DNA of 64,000 bases from CAYOSF01 sp964406605 (GTDB lineage: Bacteria; Chloroflexota; Dehalococcoidia; DSTF01; RBG-16-68-14): the NCBI GenBank assembly GCA_964406605.1, contig CAYOSF010000007.1, positions 62,001 through 126,000 on the forward strand, written 5' to 3'. Under the pieces are notes generated by a model, which had not been told where the DNA came from, did not search any database, and saw nothing but the letters and a program-made list of their open reading frames with translations. This document shows positions 15,130 to 23,221 of this stretch, piece by piece. The translations under genes and the position numbers were made by a program. Numbering within the stretch: the stretch's first letter is position 1; each line of letters starts with the position of its first letter.

Positions 15130-18078
15130 CTACGGCCGGCCGTCGATCCTGACTTTGCCCTCGCTGTACGTCATCGTGTAGTCGTGGTCTAGGTCGATGC
15201 CGTCCAGAGCCTCCTCGATCGGGTCTTCAGCGAGGTCCTCCAGCGCCGCGAGGAGCGGGCCGGGAACGTTGCCGAGGTCGATGTCGTTGATGTGGGCGCG
15301 CGGGTGATCCCCCGCGAGCTCCACCGTGCCGGTCATCTTGAACGCCGCGTCGACAAAGCCCGCCCCGTCCAGCGTTCCGGTCGCCTCGCCGTAGCCGTCG
15401 TGGACGCAGACCCGGATCGCCTCGAAGATGTCCTTTTCGTCGTTCCAGGCGTTGACGCGGGAGGTCACCTCGCTCTCGTTGAACGTGACGGAGGCGGGCG
15501 AACCGCCGGCGAGCGTGGCCTCGAACGCGTCCCACTTCCGGTCGAACGCCTGGGCGTTGGCGTCGCTCACGACGATCGGACCGCCGCCCGCCTCGCACTC
15601 ATCGGGACCACCCGTGACCGCGAGCCCGAGCATGGTGCCGCCGAGGGCGCCGGCCAGAACGATGACGCCGACGAACACCAGCCCGATCCTACCGATCCAC
15701 TTCCAGACGGGGGAGCCTTTTGGGCGCTGCTCCCGCCTTGCCACGACATCCATCTCACTTGCCAGCACCGGTGTAGGGGCGGCGGCGGTGCTTGCCGGCG
15801 CGGCCGGGAGCGCCCCGGCGGGCTGCCGCGCGCCCGCTTGTGCTTGTGCTCCCTCGATGTTGATCTTCGGCAGCCATTCGAGCCAGGTGGGGAAGTACCA
15901 GTTCCAGTCGCCCAGCAGCTCCATACTTGCTGGCACCAGCACCATGCGAATGATCGTCGCGTCGAGGATGATGGCGATCGCCAGACCGAACCCTACCTGC
16001 TGGAAGACCACCAGCTCGCCGGAGGCCATGCCGGCGAAGACCGCGACCATGATCAAGGCGGCGCCGGTGATAATGCCCGCCGTGCTCCTGAGGCCGTGCG
16101 CCACAGAGGCCGCATTGTCCTTCGTCTCGTCGTAGTGTTCCTTGATCCGGCTGAGCAGGAATACGTGGTAGTCCATCGAGAGTCCGAACAGGATGGCGAA
16201 CAGGAAGAGCGGCAGCCACGACTCGATGACCGGGGCTTCACGGAAGCCGAGCAGGCTGGTACCGATGCCCTCTTGGAAGACCAGCACCAGGATGCCGTAC
16301 GCCGCGCCGACCGACAGCAGATTGAGGGCGACGGCCTTGAGCGGCACCACAATGGAGCGGAAGACGATCAGCAGCAACAGGAAGCTGAAGCCGAGCACGA
16401 AGGTGAACACGAGCGGCAGATAGTCGCGCTGCGTCTGAACCGAGTCGATGGTCTCGGCCGTCGGGCCGCCGACGAGGACCTCCGCCGGTGTGCCGTCGAA
16501 GGCGGCCGGGATGTAGTCGTTGCGCAGCCGTTCCAGCGCCGATCTTGACTCAGCGCTGGAGAAGTCGCCCGGCATCGCCACCGTCAGCAGCGCCAGGTCG
16601 CCGGCCTTGTTCGTCTCCAGCTCCGAGGCCCCGAAGAACTCGTCGGCATCGAGCGAAGCGGTAAGCTCGGCGATAGCGCTCTGCACCGCCGGGTCGTTGA
16701 CGTCCGCGGCGTCGATGACGATGTCCCCCGTCAGCACACCGTCCGAGAACTCCTTGTTGATCACGTCGAAGGCGTGTCGCTTGCTGCTGTCCTCGGGCAG
16801 CGAGCTGATGCCCACGTTACCGAGGTTGATGCCGAGGATCGGAACTGCGGCCGCCACGAGCAGGCTCGCAGTGACGATGACGCTGATGACCGGCCGGGCG
16901 GTGACCGCTCGGGTGGTCCAATTCCAGAGGCCGTGATCGCTCTCGGCCTGCCCGCGACGGCCGACGAGCGGCAGCGTCAGCCAATTCACGCGGTCACCCA
17001 GCAGGCCGAGCACAGCAGGCAGCAGAGTGAGCGCGGCCAGCACGGTTGCGGCGACGACCAGGATGGCGCCGACGGCGAAGCTCCGGAAGGTCGCGTCCGG
17101 CATGATCAACATGCCGGCTAATGCGATCGCCACCGCCATACCGGAAAAGAACACCGTCCGGCTTGCGGTAGCGCCGGCGGTCGCGATTGCGTCGATCTTC
17201 TCGCGGCCGTGGCTCCGCTCCTCGCGGAAGCGCTGAACGATGAAGAGCGAATAGTCGATGCCGACCGCAAGGCCGATCATCGTAATGATGAAGACGACGA
17301 AGTTCGACATCTCCATCGCATTGCTGACGAGCGCGGTGGCGCCCGCGGCGACGAAGATGGAGAGCAGCGCGAGCACCACCGGTAGCCCGGCGGCCACCAC
17401 GGCGCCGAACACCACCACCAGGATCACGAGCGCCACGACGATGCCGATCATCTCGCCCTGGGCCAGCGTCTCTTCTAGCAGCGTCGACATCTCGCCCTCC
17501 ACGCTGCCGAAGCCCACTGTCGACACCCGGAAACCGTCCGTCCCGTCGGCCTCCTCGACCACGTCGACAACCGGCGCCGCGGTATCGGCCGCGTCCTCCT
17601 CATCGCCGACGAGCGTCACCGGGATCAGGACGGTGTGCCCGTCTTCGGAGACGAGGCCTTGGGTGCCGTCCCGGTAGCTTTGCACGGAATCGACTTCGTC
17701 GAGCGTGCGCAGGTCGCCCACGAGCGCGTCGACGAAGCTCGAGTATGCTTCCTTATCGGCGGTCGTCGTCTGCGATTCGATAACAAGGAACTCTTCCGGC
17801 GGCGTTTGCTGGCGGAGGCGTTGGTTGATGAGGTCCTTGGCCCTCGTCGCCTCTGTGCCCGCGGTGTCGGGGCTTGCGGTGAGATTCATCGCGCCGGCCG
17901 CGAAGTAGGCTACGACCAGCAGCGACGCCCACAAACCCAGCGTACGCCACGGGTGACGCGCCGCCGCTCGTGCGATTCGCCCGGTGAATCCCAGTCGAAT
18001 GTTCATCTTCAGACCTCCCTTGCCGCTTACAGATGCTTCGCCCCGGTTTCCCTGTTCCGTTCCTGTGGATTCGGCCAT
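15130..18078 (-). CDS. MMPL/RND-family exporter with extra C-terminal extracytoplasmic domain
   Basis: This 982-aa transporter has the MMPL architecture: TM1, a large external loop, six clustered TMs with GLAVGIDYSLFIVQR, a second external loop, and a second TM cluster with LFGLSMDYHVFLLSR. The paired Asp-Tyr motifs are those of proton relays in this family. After the usual end it continues through a Pro/Ala linker, an additional TM (IGLVFVGVIVLAGALGG) and a ~150-residue external domain (from CEAGGGPIVV). That domain has beta-rich repeats and a VPGPLLAAL motif resembling lipid-binding lipoproteins of LmeA/DUF2993 type; this is inference. ATG 18078 (AGGAGG upstream) and ATG 18006 (GGAGGT upstream) are both plausible starts. 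The kinase/regulator pair upstream probably controls it. Confidence 0.88.
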   Translation of the reverse strand: MAESTGTEQGNRGEASVSGKGGLKMNIRLGFTGRIARAAARHPWRTLGLWASLLVVAYFAAGAMNLTASPDTAGTEATRAKDLINQRLRQQTPPEEFLVIESQTTTADKEAYSSFVDALVGDLRTLDEVDSVQSYRDGTQGLVSEDGHTVLIPVTLVGDEEDAADTAAPVVDVVEEADGTDGFRVSTVGFGSVEGEMSTLLEETLAQGEMIGIVVALVILVVVFGAVVAAGLPVVLALLSIFVAAGATALVSNAMEMSNFVVFIITMIGLAVGIDYSLFIVQRFREERSHGREKIDAIATAGATASRTVFFSGMAVAIALAGMLIMPDATFRSFAVGAILVVAATVLAALTLLPAVLGLLGDRVNWLTLPLVGRRGQAESDHGLWNWTTRAVTARPVISVIVTASLLVAAAVPILGINLGNVGISSLPEDSSKRHAFDVINKEFSDGVLTGDIVIDAADVNDPAVQSAIAELTASLDADEFFGASELETNKAGDLALLTVAMPGDFSSAESRSALERLRNDYIPAAFDGTPAEVLVGGPTAETIDSVQTQRDYLPLVFTFVLGFSFLLLLIVFRSIVVPLKAVALNLLSVGAAYGILVLVFQEGIGTSLLGFREAPVIESWLPLFLFAILFGLSMDYHVFLLSRIKEHYDETKDNAASVAHGLRSTAGIITGAALIMVAVFAGMASGELVVFQQVGFGLAIAIILDATIIRMVLVPASMELLGDWNWYFPTWLEWLPKINIEGAQAQAGARQPAGALPAAPASTAAAPTPVLASEMDVVARREQRPKGSPVWKWIGRIGLVFVGVIVLAGALGGTMLGLAVTGGPDECEAGGGPIVVSDANAQAFDRKWDAFEATLAGGSPASVTFNESEVTSRVNAWNDEKDIFEAIRVCVHDGYGEATGTLDGAGFVDAAFKMTGTVELAGDHPRAHINDIDLGNVPGPLLAALEDLAEDPIEEALDGIDLDHDYTMTYSEGKVRIDGRP

Positions 18079-18193
18079 CTCGCTCCTCCTCCGTGTCTTC
18101 TCTGACCTGCTTCTAGGCCAAGGCTACGCCTGGGGCAGGTCCGCCGTCGTCGCTCCACGGAGGGAACTTGGCTGTCCACTTGAAGGGGGAGAT

Positions 18194-18221
18194 CCAGGAG
18201 GGAGACACTCCCCCAGGAGGG
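18194..18221. promoter_or_regulatory. Direct repeats upstream of the MMPL gene, candidate response-regulator site
   Basis: CCAGGAGGG occurs at 18194-18202 and 18213-18221, 19 bp apart start to start, close to two helical turns. They lie 116-143 bp upstream of the MMPL start, between it and the NarL-type regulator gene. Confidence 0.4.
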
Positions 18222-18251
18222 GTATGCGCTGCTGACGTCGAACGGGGGTAA

Positions 18252-18920
18252 CTAGCCGGTCTTGGGCTCCACCAGCCCTGTGTCGTAGGCGAAGATGACG
18301 GCCTGGGTCCGGTCGCGAAGGTCGAGCTTCATGAAGATGCGCTTGATGTGTGTCTTCACCGTGCCCTCGGACAGCACGAGCAGGTCGGCTATCTCGGCGT
18401 TCGAGTGGCCGCGGGCAACGAGCGCGAGCACCTCCTGCTCTCGCTTGCTGATCTGATCCAGCGCCTTTGCGTCGATTCTTTCTGCGGCCGGGCGTTGTGC
18501 GAACTGGTCGATGAGGTGGCGGGTGACGGACGGCGCCAGGAGCGCCTCGCCGGCGGCGACGACGCGGATTCCCGCCACGAGATCGGCAGCGGGAGTCCGC
18601 TTCAGCAGGAACCCACTCGCCCCCGCCCGCAGGGCCTCATACACGTACTCATCCTGCTCGAATGTGGTGGGGATCAACACCCGCGACGTCTCCTCCCGGC
18701 CGAGCGCGGCGATCTCTCGCGTGGCCTCCAGCCCGTTCATTTCCGGCATCTGGATGTCCATGAGGACCACGTCCGGATCGAGCTGTCGCGTGAGCTCGAC
18801 GGCCTCGGTGCCGTTCCCCGCCTCGCCGATCACCTCGATATCGGGTTCGGACTCGAGAATCAGGCGAAAGCCCGCCCGCACGAGCTGCTCGTCATCGGCC
18901 AACAGCACGCGCACGCTCAT
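18252..18920 (-). CDS. NarL/FixJ-type response regulator
   Basis: This 222-aa protein has an N-terminal receiver domain with acidic pair Asp9/Asp10 and phospho-acceptor Asp55 in DVVLMDIQMPEMNG. The C-terminal LuxR-type HTH carries ISKREQEVLALVARG, SNAEIA and SEGTVKTHIKRI. Its start codon overlaps the stop of the histidine kinase by 4 nt (ATGA), so the two are translationally coupled and form a two-component system. The next gene in the same direction is the MMPL exporter 173 bp downstream, a likely target. Such DesR/LiaR-like systems often respond to membrane stress, but the signal here is unknown. Confidence 0.93.
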   Translation of the reverse strand: MSVRVLLADDEQLVRAGFRLILESEPDIEVIGEAGNGTEAVELTRQLDPDVVLMDIQMPEMNGLEATREIAALGREETSRVLIPTTFEQDEYVYEALRAGASGFLLKRTPAADLVAGIRVVAAGEALLAPSVTRHLIDQFAQRPAAERIDAKALDQISKREQEVLALVARGHSNAEIADLLVLSEGTVKTHIKRIFMKLDLRDRTQAVIFAYDTGLVEPKTG

Positions 18921-20128
18921 TCCGGTTCCTCTCCGAGCGGTAGCTTGACATGCACACGATAGCCGCCCTCCGGCCGCGGCCCGACGCTGAGCTCGCCTCC
19001 AAACAGTCCCACGCGCTCTCTCATTCCGATCAGCCCCCGCCCTCCTTCGCCGCCGTCCGCGCGCACGACCGCGGCGCCGCGGCCATCATCGATGATCTCC
19101 AGCTCGAGACTGTCGGGCCCGTAGCGCACCATCACGTTGGCGTGGGCGGGGCCGGCGTGCTTGAGCGCGTTGGTCAGCGCCTCCTGGATGATCCGGTAGG
19201 CGGACAGATCGATGCTCGTTGGCAACGTCTCCGGCGGTGTTCCCTCGACCGTCACTTCCACCGGCAGTCCTGCCTCGGCGACCTGAGCGGCGAGGCTACC
19301 GACCTGACTCAAGCCCGGCTGCGGACTCAGCACCTCATCCGTCTCTCTCGCACCGCGGAGGATCCCCAGCATGCGCTCCATGTCCGTCAGCGCCTGCCTG
19401 CCGGTCGTCTCGATGGACGCGAGCGAGTCGCGCGCCAGATCGGGCTTCGACTCGAACACGCGTTGCGCTCCTCCTGATTGGATGACGATCAGATTGAGCG
19501 CATGCCCGACCACGTCATGTAGCTCTCGGGCGATGTGTGCGCGCTCGTCCGCGACTGCCTCCCGCGCCCGCACCTCGCGCTCGCGCTCGAGCAGATTCGC
19601 TCGCTCCTCCACGACATTCGTGTATTCCCGGCGGCTCCGGGTGTATATGCCGAGACCCCAGGCCGCCGCGTATGTGGCGTAGGTACCGACGGCCTGTGTC
19701 AGGCTGGGATCGCCGCGGTCCGTGGTGAAGTAGATGGTGATGCCGGCCGCCGTCATCAAGGCGGCCAGGATGCCCTGGCGGATGTCCGTCAACGAGGCGG
19801 CGCTGTACAGGATGACCAGAGCGGCGAAGGTGCCGGCGGGCACGCCCTCATATCCGACACCGATATGCACCGAGATGGCGGCAACACTGACGGCCAGGGC
19901 GCCGAGCGGGGCGACGCTGCGAACGGCGATCGGCAGCGTCTGGAGGAGCAGCAGCGCGATTCCCATGAAGTCGTCGTCCCGGAAGGGACCATCTCCTCCT
20001 ACTCTCTCGGCCACGGTCCAGAGCGCGGCCGCCGTGAAGCCCAGAGCCAGGAGGGCGTCAACCGCGTGCGGGTTGACGCCCCGCATGCGCTGGAAGAGCT
20101 GCATCGCCCGCTCTGTGGGTGTCGGCAT
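18917..20128 (-). CDS. Sensor histidine kinase (HisKA_3, NarL-partner type)
   Basis: This 403-aa membrane kinase has about five hydrophobic segments in residues 25-165, a short coiled segment (NVVEERANLLEREREVRAREAVADERA), the HisKA_3 box IARELHDVVGHALNLIVIQSGGA with phospho-His in ELHDVVGH, and a HATPase domain (AYRIIQEALTNALKHA, IIDDGRG, GRGLIGMRERV). The integral-membrane sensor lacks a large external domain, as in DesK-like sensors of membrane state. It is coupled to the downstream response regulator and diverges from the ceramidase-like gene. Confidence 0.92.
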   Translation of the reverse strand: MPTPTERAMQLFQRMRGVNPHAVDALLALGFTAAALWTVAERVGGDGPFRDDDFMGIALLLLQTLPIAVRSVAPLGALAVSVAAISVHIGVGYEGVPAGTFAALVILYSAASLTDIRQGILAALMTAAGITIYFTTDRGDPSLTQAVGTYATYAAAWGLGIYTRSRREYTNVVEERANLLEREREVRAREAVADERAHIARELHDVVGHALNLIVIQSGGAQRVFESKPDLARDSLASIETTGRQALTDMERMLGILRGARETDEVLSPQPGLSQVGSLAAQVAEAGLPVEVTVEGTPPETLPTSIDLSAYRIIQEALTNALKHAGPAHANVMVRYGPDSLELEIIDDGRGAAVVRADGGEGGRGLIGMRERVGLFGGELSVGPRPEGGYRVHVKLPLGEEPE

Positions 20129-20252
20129 GTCTACTGTGACTCCACTTGTAGGTCGGCCTCATGGTACAGCATCCTCCTGGCCAAGGGCGTTTCCTTCACG
20201 TTCTCCTCGGCGGGTGCCCGCTGCCGGTGCTAGAATGCCCGCGAGCGCTGCA

Positions 20253-21554
20253 ATGAAGGGACCGCTGCAAGCCGGAGCCGCGTCGCGTACCATCTCACCG
20301 CTGCCGGACCATCTGACCGCCGGCGTCTATCTGGGTGGATACGGCTTCTTCGGGAGCCGCCGCGCCGGGGACGTCCACGACGACATCTTCTGTCGGGCGC
20401 TAGCCCTAAGCGACGGGAGCACGACGCTGTTGCTCCTCATTCTCGACCTCGTGGGGCTGGCGCCGCGTCCGCTGCTGGAGATCCGGCGGGCGATCGCCGG
20501 GGACGCCAGGCTTCCACTCGACCGCGTTCTCCTCTCCTGCACCCACAGCCATGCAAGCCCTGACATGCAGGGCCTCTGGGGCGGCGTGCCCGACGAGTAC
20601 CTCTCGTATCTGCGCAGCCGCTGCCTGGAAACGGCCGGGGCCGCTCTCGGCGAAATGGCGGATGCGAATCTGGAAGTGGCGACAACGGCCGCGGAGAACC
20701 TCACCCGCAACCGGCGGGGTTGGGACCATACCGACACGACGCTAGCCGTCATCCGAGCCTTCCGGCCCGGTAGTTCGACCATCGCCACGCTGGTCAACTT
20801 CGCCTGCCACCCAACGGTCACGACAGGCGAGAACGTGCTCATCTCGTGCGACTTCCCGGCGGGGCTCGTCGCCGCGCTCGAGCGGGAGCTGGGTGGGATT
20901 GGTCTGTTCCTGAACGGCGCGCAGGGCGACGTGATACCGGCGACGGGCGGCGACTTCGCTCAGGCGCTCGACCTCGGCGGGCGGCTGGCCAAGCTCGCTC
21001 TCGACGCGCTGTCCTCGGCCGTGACGGTGGAGCCTCCCATCGATGTGCGCGAACGGCGGGTGGAGATCCCGCTCCGAGCCGAGCGCCTGCCGCCGGGAGG
21101 GCATACGGCGCTGGCCTTGACGCTGCCCCTTGTCCGCCTGGCCGCCAGGCGCGGCCTGATCCACCGCGCCTGCGGGTGGCTGGAGAGGAAAGGCAATCAC
21201 GAGGCCGCAACGGCGCTGGCCGGGATTGCCATGTTCGCCGATGGGAATCTGGCGGCGCGGAACCTGCGGCCCGTGATGAGCACACGGGTGGGCCGTCTGC
21301 GCGTCGGCGCGGCGCTTGAGGGGATCGCCGTGCCCGGCGAGGTGTCGACCCGACTCGGTGACCCGCTGAGGGCGTCGCTCTCCGCCCCCCATCGTCTCTT
21401 CCTGGGGCTGACGAATGATACACTGGGCTATTTCATCCCCCCCGACGAGTGGATGACCGGGCGCAACGGAAGCTACGAAGAGAGCGTGTCCCTGGGGCGC
21501 GAGGCGGGCCCGGTCCTCGAGTCGGCTCTGCGCGCCCTTATAGAGGAGGTGTAA
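20253..21554 (+). CDS. Neutral/alkaline ceramidase-like hydrolase
   Basis: This protein of about 433 aa resembles the N-terminal catalytic domain of neutral/alkaline non-lysosomal ceramidases. It shows LSCTHSHASPDMQG (His pair for zinc), TLVNFACHPTV, ISCDFPAGLVAALE and LFLNGAQGDVIP, in the family order. Full ceramidases are longer and secreted; this one has no signal peptide and lacks the C-terminal domain, so it may be a cytoplasmic amidase of the same fold. The start is uncertain. A TAGAAT -10 box at 20231-20236 overlaps an ATG at 20235, so ATG 20253 is preferred, giving a near-leaderless message. It is immediately followed by a glycerophosphodiesterase, hinting at lipid head-group or sphingolipid breakdown. 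Confidence 0.75.
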   Translation: MKGPLQAGAASRTISPLPDHLTAGVYLGGYGFFGSRRAGDVHDDIFCRALALSDGSTTLLLLILDLVGLAPRPLLEIRRAIAGDARLPLDRVLLSCTHSHASPDMQGLWGGVPDEYLSYLRSRCLETAGAALGEMADANLEVATTAAENLTRNRRGWDHTDTTLAVIRAFRPGSSTIATLVNFACHPTVTTGENVLISCDFPAGLVAALERELGGIGLFLNGAQGDVIPATGGDFAQALDLGGRLAKLALDALSSAVTVEPPIDVRERRVEIPLRAERLPPGGHTALALTLPLVRLAARRGLIHRACGWLERKGNHEAATALAGIAMFADGNLAARNLRPVMSTRVGRLRVGAALEGIAVPGEVSTRLGDPLRASLSAPHRLFLGLTNDTLGYFIPPDEWMTGRNGSYEESVSLGREAGPVLESALRALIEEV

Positions 21555-21556
21555 CC

Positions 21557-22267
21557 GTGCCTATACCCCTGATCACCGCCCACGCGGCCTGCCGGGGCCA
21601 CGCCCCGGAGAACACTCTGGCGGGCATCCGCACCGCGCTGAGCCTGGGGGCCGACGCGATTGAGATCGACGTACGCTGCACCCGAGACGGCGTGCCCGTG
21701 CTCCTCCACGACGGAACCGTGGACCGGACCACCGATGGTCGGGGCGAGATAGCCGGCCTCAGCCTCCGCCAGGCACGCCGCCTGAACGCCGGCGATGGAG
21801 AGCGCATCCCCACCCTCCGCGAGGTGCTGGAGGCGGTGAACGGTCAGGCCCTCTTGGTGTTGGAGGTCAAGGCGGCAGAGATCGAAGAGGCCGTGCTGGC
21901 TGCGGTCCATCGCGCAGGCGCGCTGGACTGGTGCGTCATGCACTCCTTCCTGCCGCCCGTAGTGAAACGCTTCCGTAGCCTGGAGTCGCGTTTGCCCTGC
22001 TCGCTCCTGACGGGCGGCGCGGACGTCGTGGACTGGAGGCAGTTCTTCTCGTTCGCCCTTTCTTTGGGCGCGCAGGGGGTCGCGGTGTTCTACGGTGTCG
22101 TCACGCCGGAGCTGGTGCGGGGCGCGCACCTGCGGGACCTGCGCTGCTCCACTTGGACGGCCAACAAGCGGGCCGACGTGCGTCGCTTGGCCGGGTGCGG
22201 CGTCGACGCGATCACCAGCGACTACCCGGACCGTGTGCGCCGATGGCTGCCGAAAGGCCGAAGCTAG
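21557..22267 (+). CDS. Glycerophosphodiester phosphodiesterase family protein
   Basis: This 236-aa TIM-barrel protein has the GDPD signatures AACRGHAPENTLAGI (His and Glu of the catalytic site), AIEIDVRCTRDGVPVLLHD (Glu, Asp and second His), IPTLREVLEAV and LVLEVKA. The C-terminal STWTANKRADVRRL and GVDAITSDYPDRV are typical of the family. It would hydrolyse glycerophosphodiesters to glycerol-3-phosphate and an alcohol. The GTG start has a strong GGAGGTGTAACC upstream that overlaps the previous gene's stop region. Only 2 nt separate the two genes, so they form an operon. It has no signal peptide, pointing to a cytoplasmic role. Confidence 0.9.
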   Translation: MPIPLITAHAACRGHAPENTLAGIRTALSLGADAIEIDVRCTRDGVPVLLHDGTVDRTTDGRGEIAGLSLRQARRLNAGDGERIPTLREVLEAVNGQALLVLEVKAAEIEEAVLAAVHRAGALDWCVMHSFLPPVVKRFRSLESRLPCSLLTGGADVVDWRQFFSFALSLGAQGVAVFYGVVTPELVRGAHLRDLRCSTWTANKRADVRRLAGCGVDAITSDYPDRVRRWLPKGRS

Positions 22268-22419
22268 CTGGCGCAGTTCAAGTCGACGTCTATCTCATTC
22301 TCGTCGGCCAAGACCTGCAGGGTGTGGCAGGCACCGCCGCAGCCGACTAGAACACTGCCGAGCGCCAGCAGCGCGACTGACAGCGCCGCCCCCGCCCCCG
22401 CCCGGGTCGTCTCCGGCTT
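22264..22419 (-). pseudogene. Remnant of a lipoprotein paralogous to the adjacent gene
   Basis: On the minus strand a frame reads a lipoprotein-like signal (ALSVALLALGSVLVGCGG) joined directly to CHTLQVLADENEIDVDLNC and a stop. The neighbouring lipoprotein ends CRQLQDIADENSIDVDLEC, so the two tails are clearly homologous. The central ~120 residues of the neighbour are missing and no ATG/GTG/TTG start is present in the open stretch; in-frame stops precede it. It is best read as a tandem duplicate with an internal deletion. A tiny functional lipoprotein from a non-standard start cannot be excluded. Its stop overlaps the stop of the convergent phosphodiesterase gene. Confidence 0.6.
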
Positions 22420-22432
22420 CTACGGCTATCCG

Positions 22433-23011
22433 CTACTCGTCGGCTTGCCCGCACTCCAGATCGACATCGATGCTATTCTCATCCGCGATGTCTTGGAGCT
22501 GGCGGCACACCACTTCGCTCTGCGTGCTGAGCGACGTGAACTCGCTCTCAAGGTCGTCGCCGATCTTCTGAAGGTCCGTGAGTTCGACGCCCTCATCGAG
22601 CTCCGCTGCCAGGTCCCCGAGAGCGTCTGCCGCCGTCCGGAATACCGCAACCATTTCGTTGTGGAGATCCTCGACCTCTGACGGCGGCTCGATTGCTTCC
22701 AGGCTGTCCCGCGATCCGCTTACGACGTCCGAGAAGTCGTCGATCAGGTTACTAAAGACCTCGATAGCGTCTTCCGGGGACTCCGCCGCAGCAAGGTCCT
22801 CCTCGACGTGCGCCTGCACCTCGTTCGCTTGCTTGTCGTTCTCCGCCTTCAGATCCGACATCTGGTTGAAGTACTCTTCCAGGGTCAGCGCTCCGCCCCC
22901 GTTCCCATTCCCGTTGCCATCCTCGTCGCCGCCGCCGCAGGCGGCGCCAACCATGCCGAGCGACAGGAGGAGAGCTGCGGTCAGGGCCAGTGGTACGAGA
23001 CGTGCCTTCAT
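22433..23011 (-). CDS. Predicted lipoprotein, helical, function unknown
   Basis: This 192-aa protein has a lipoprotein signal peptide (LLLSLGMVGAACGGG; lipid-modified Cys at about residue 25) and a low-complexity Gly/Asn/Asp tether (GDEDGNGNGNGGG). A largely helical, acidic body with heptad-like Leu spacing follows (LEEYFNQMSDLKAENDKQANEVQAHVEEDL and onward). The last part holds two cysteines in CRQLQDIADENSIDVDLEC, probably disulfide-linked. The start has AAGGAGG 6 nt upstream. A truncated copy of its tail lies just downstream. I do not recognise the family; helical lipoproteins of this look are frequent in Chloroflexota and Actinobacteria. Confidence 0.8.
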   Translation of the reverse strand: MKARLVPLALTAALLLSLGMVGAACGGGDEDGNGNGNGGGALTLEEYFNQMSDLKAENDKQANEVQAHVEEDLAAAESPEDAIEVFSNLIDDFSDVVSGSRDSLEAIEPPSEVEDLHNEMVAVFRTAADALGDLAAELDEGVELTDLQKIGDDLESEFTSLSTQSEVVCRQLQDIADENSIDVDLECGQADE

Positions 23012-23166
23012 ATCAGCCTCCTTGCTGCTACGTAGTGGTGACCTGCCCAGATTTCTGCCAGTGTATGGTTGAGGAATCCTAGGAACAAGGCGGACGATGC
23101 GGACGGCCCGCCGGCGGCCGAGGCCCCTGCATCGGAAGCGCAGGCGCAGGCGCCGAAAGGCTCTCG

Positions 23167-23196
23167 TTGATCCCTTTTCGAGGCCCGCGATACACT
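23167..23196 (+). promoter_or_regulatory. Promoter of the methylmalonyl-CoA mutase gene
   Basis: TTGATC (23167-23172), an 18-nt spacer and TACACT (23191-23196) lie 25 nt upstream of the GTG start. Confidence 0.5.
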
Positions 23197-23221
23197 GACC
23201 TCTGCACGGGAGCAGTAATCC

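Noticed and set aside
15773..15780. GTAGGGGC octamer inside the MMPL gene as a REP element
   Set aside because: It lacks any inverted partner and lies in a GC-rich linker-coding stretch, so it is probably chance.
22264..22267. Overlapping convergent stops in CTAG, also at 49928-49931, as a functional signal
   Set aside because: CTAG is self-complementary and gives a stop on both strands, so tail-to-tail genes often meet there by chance.
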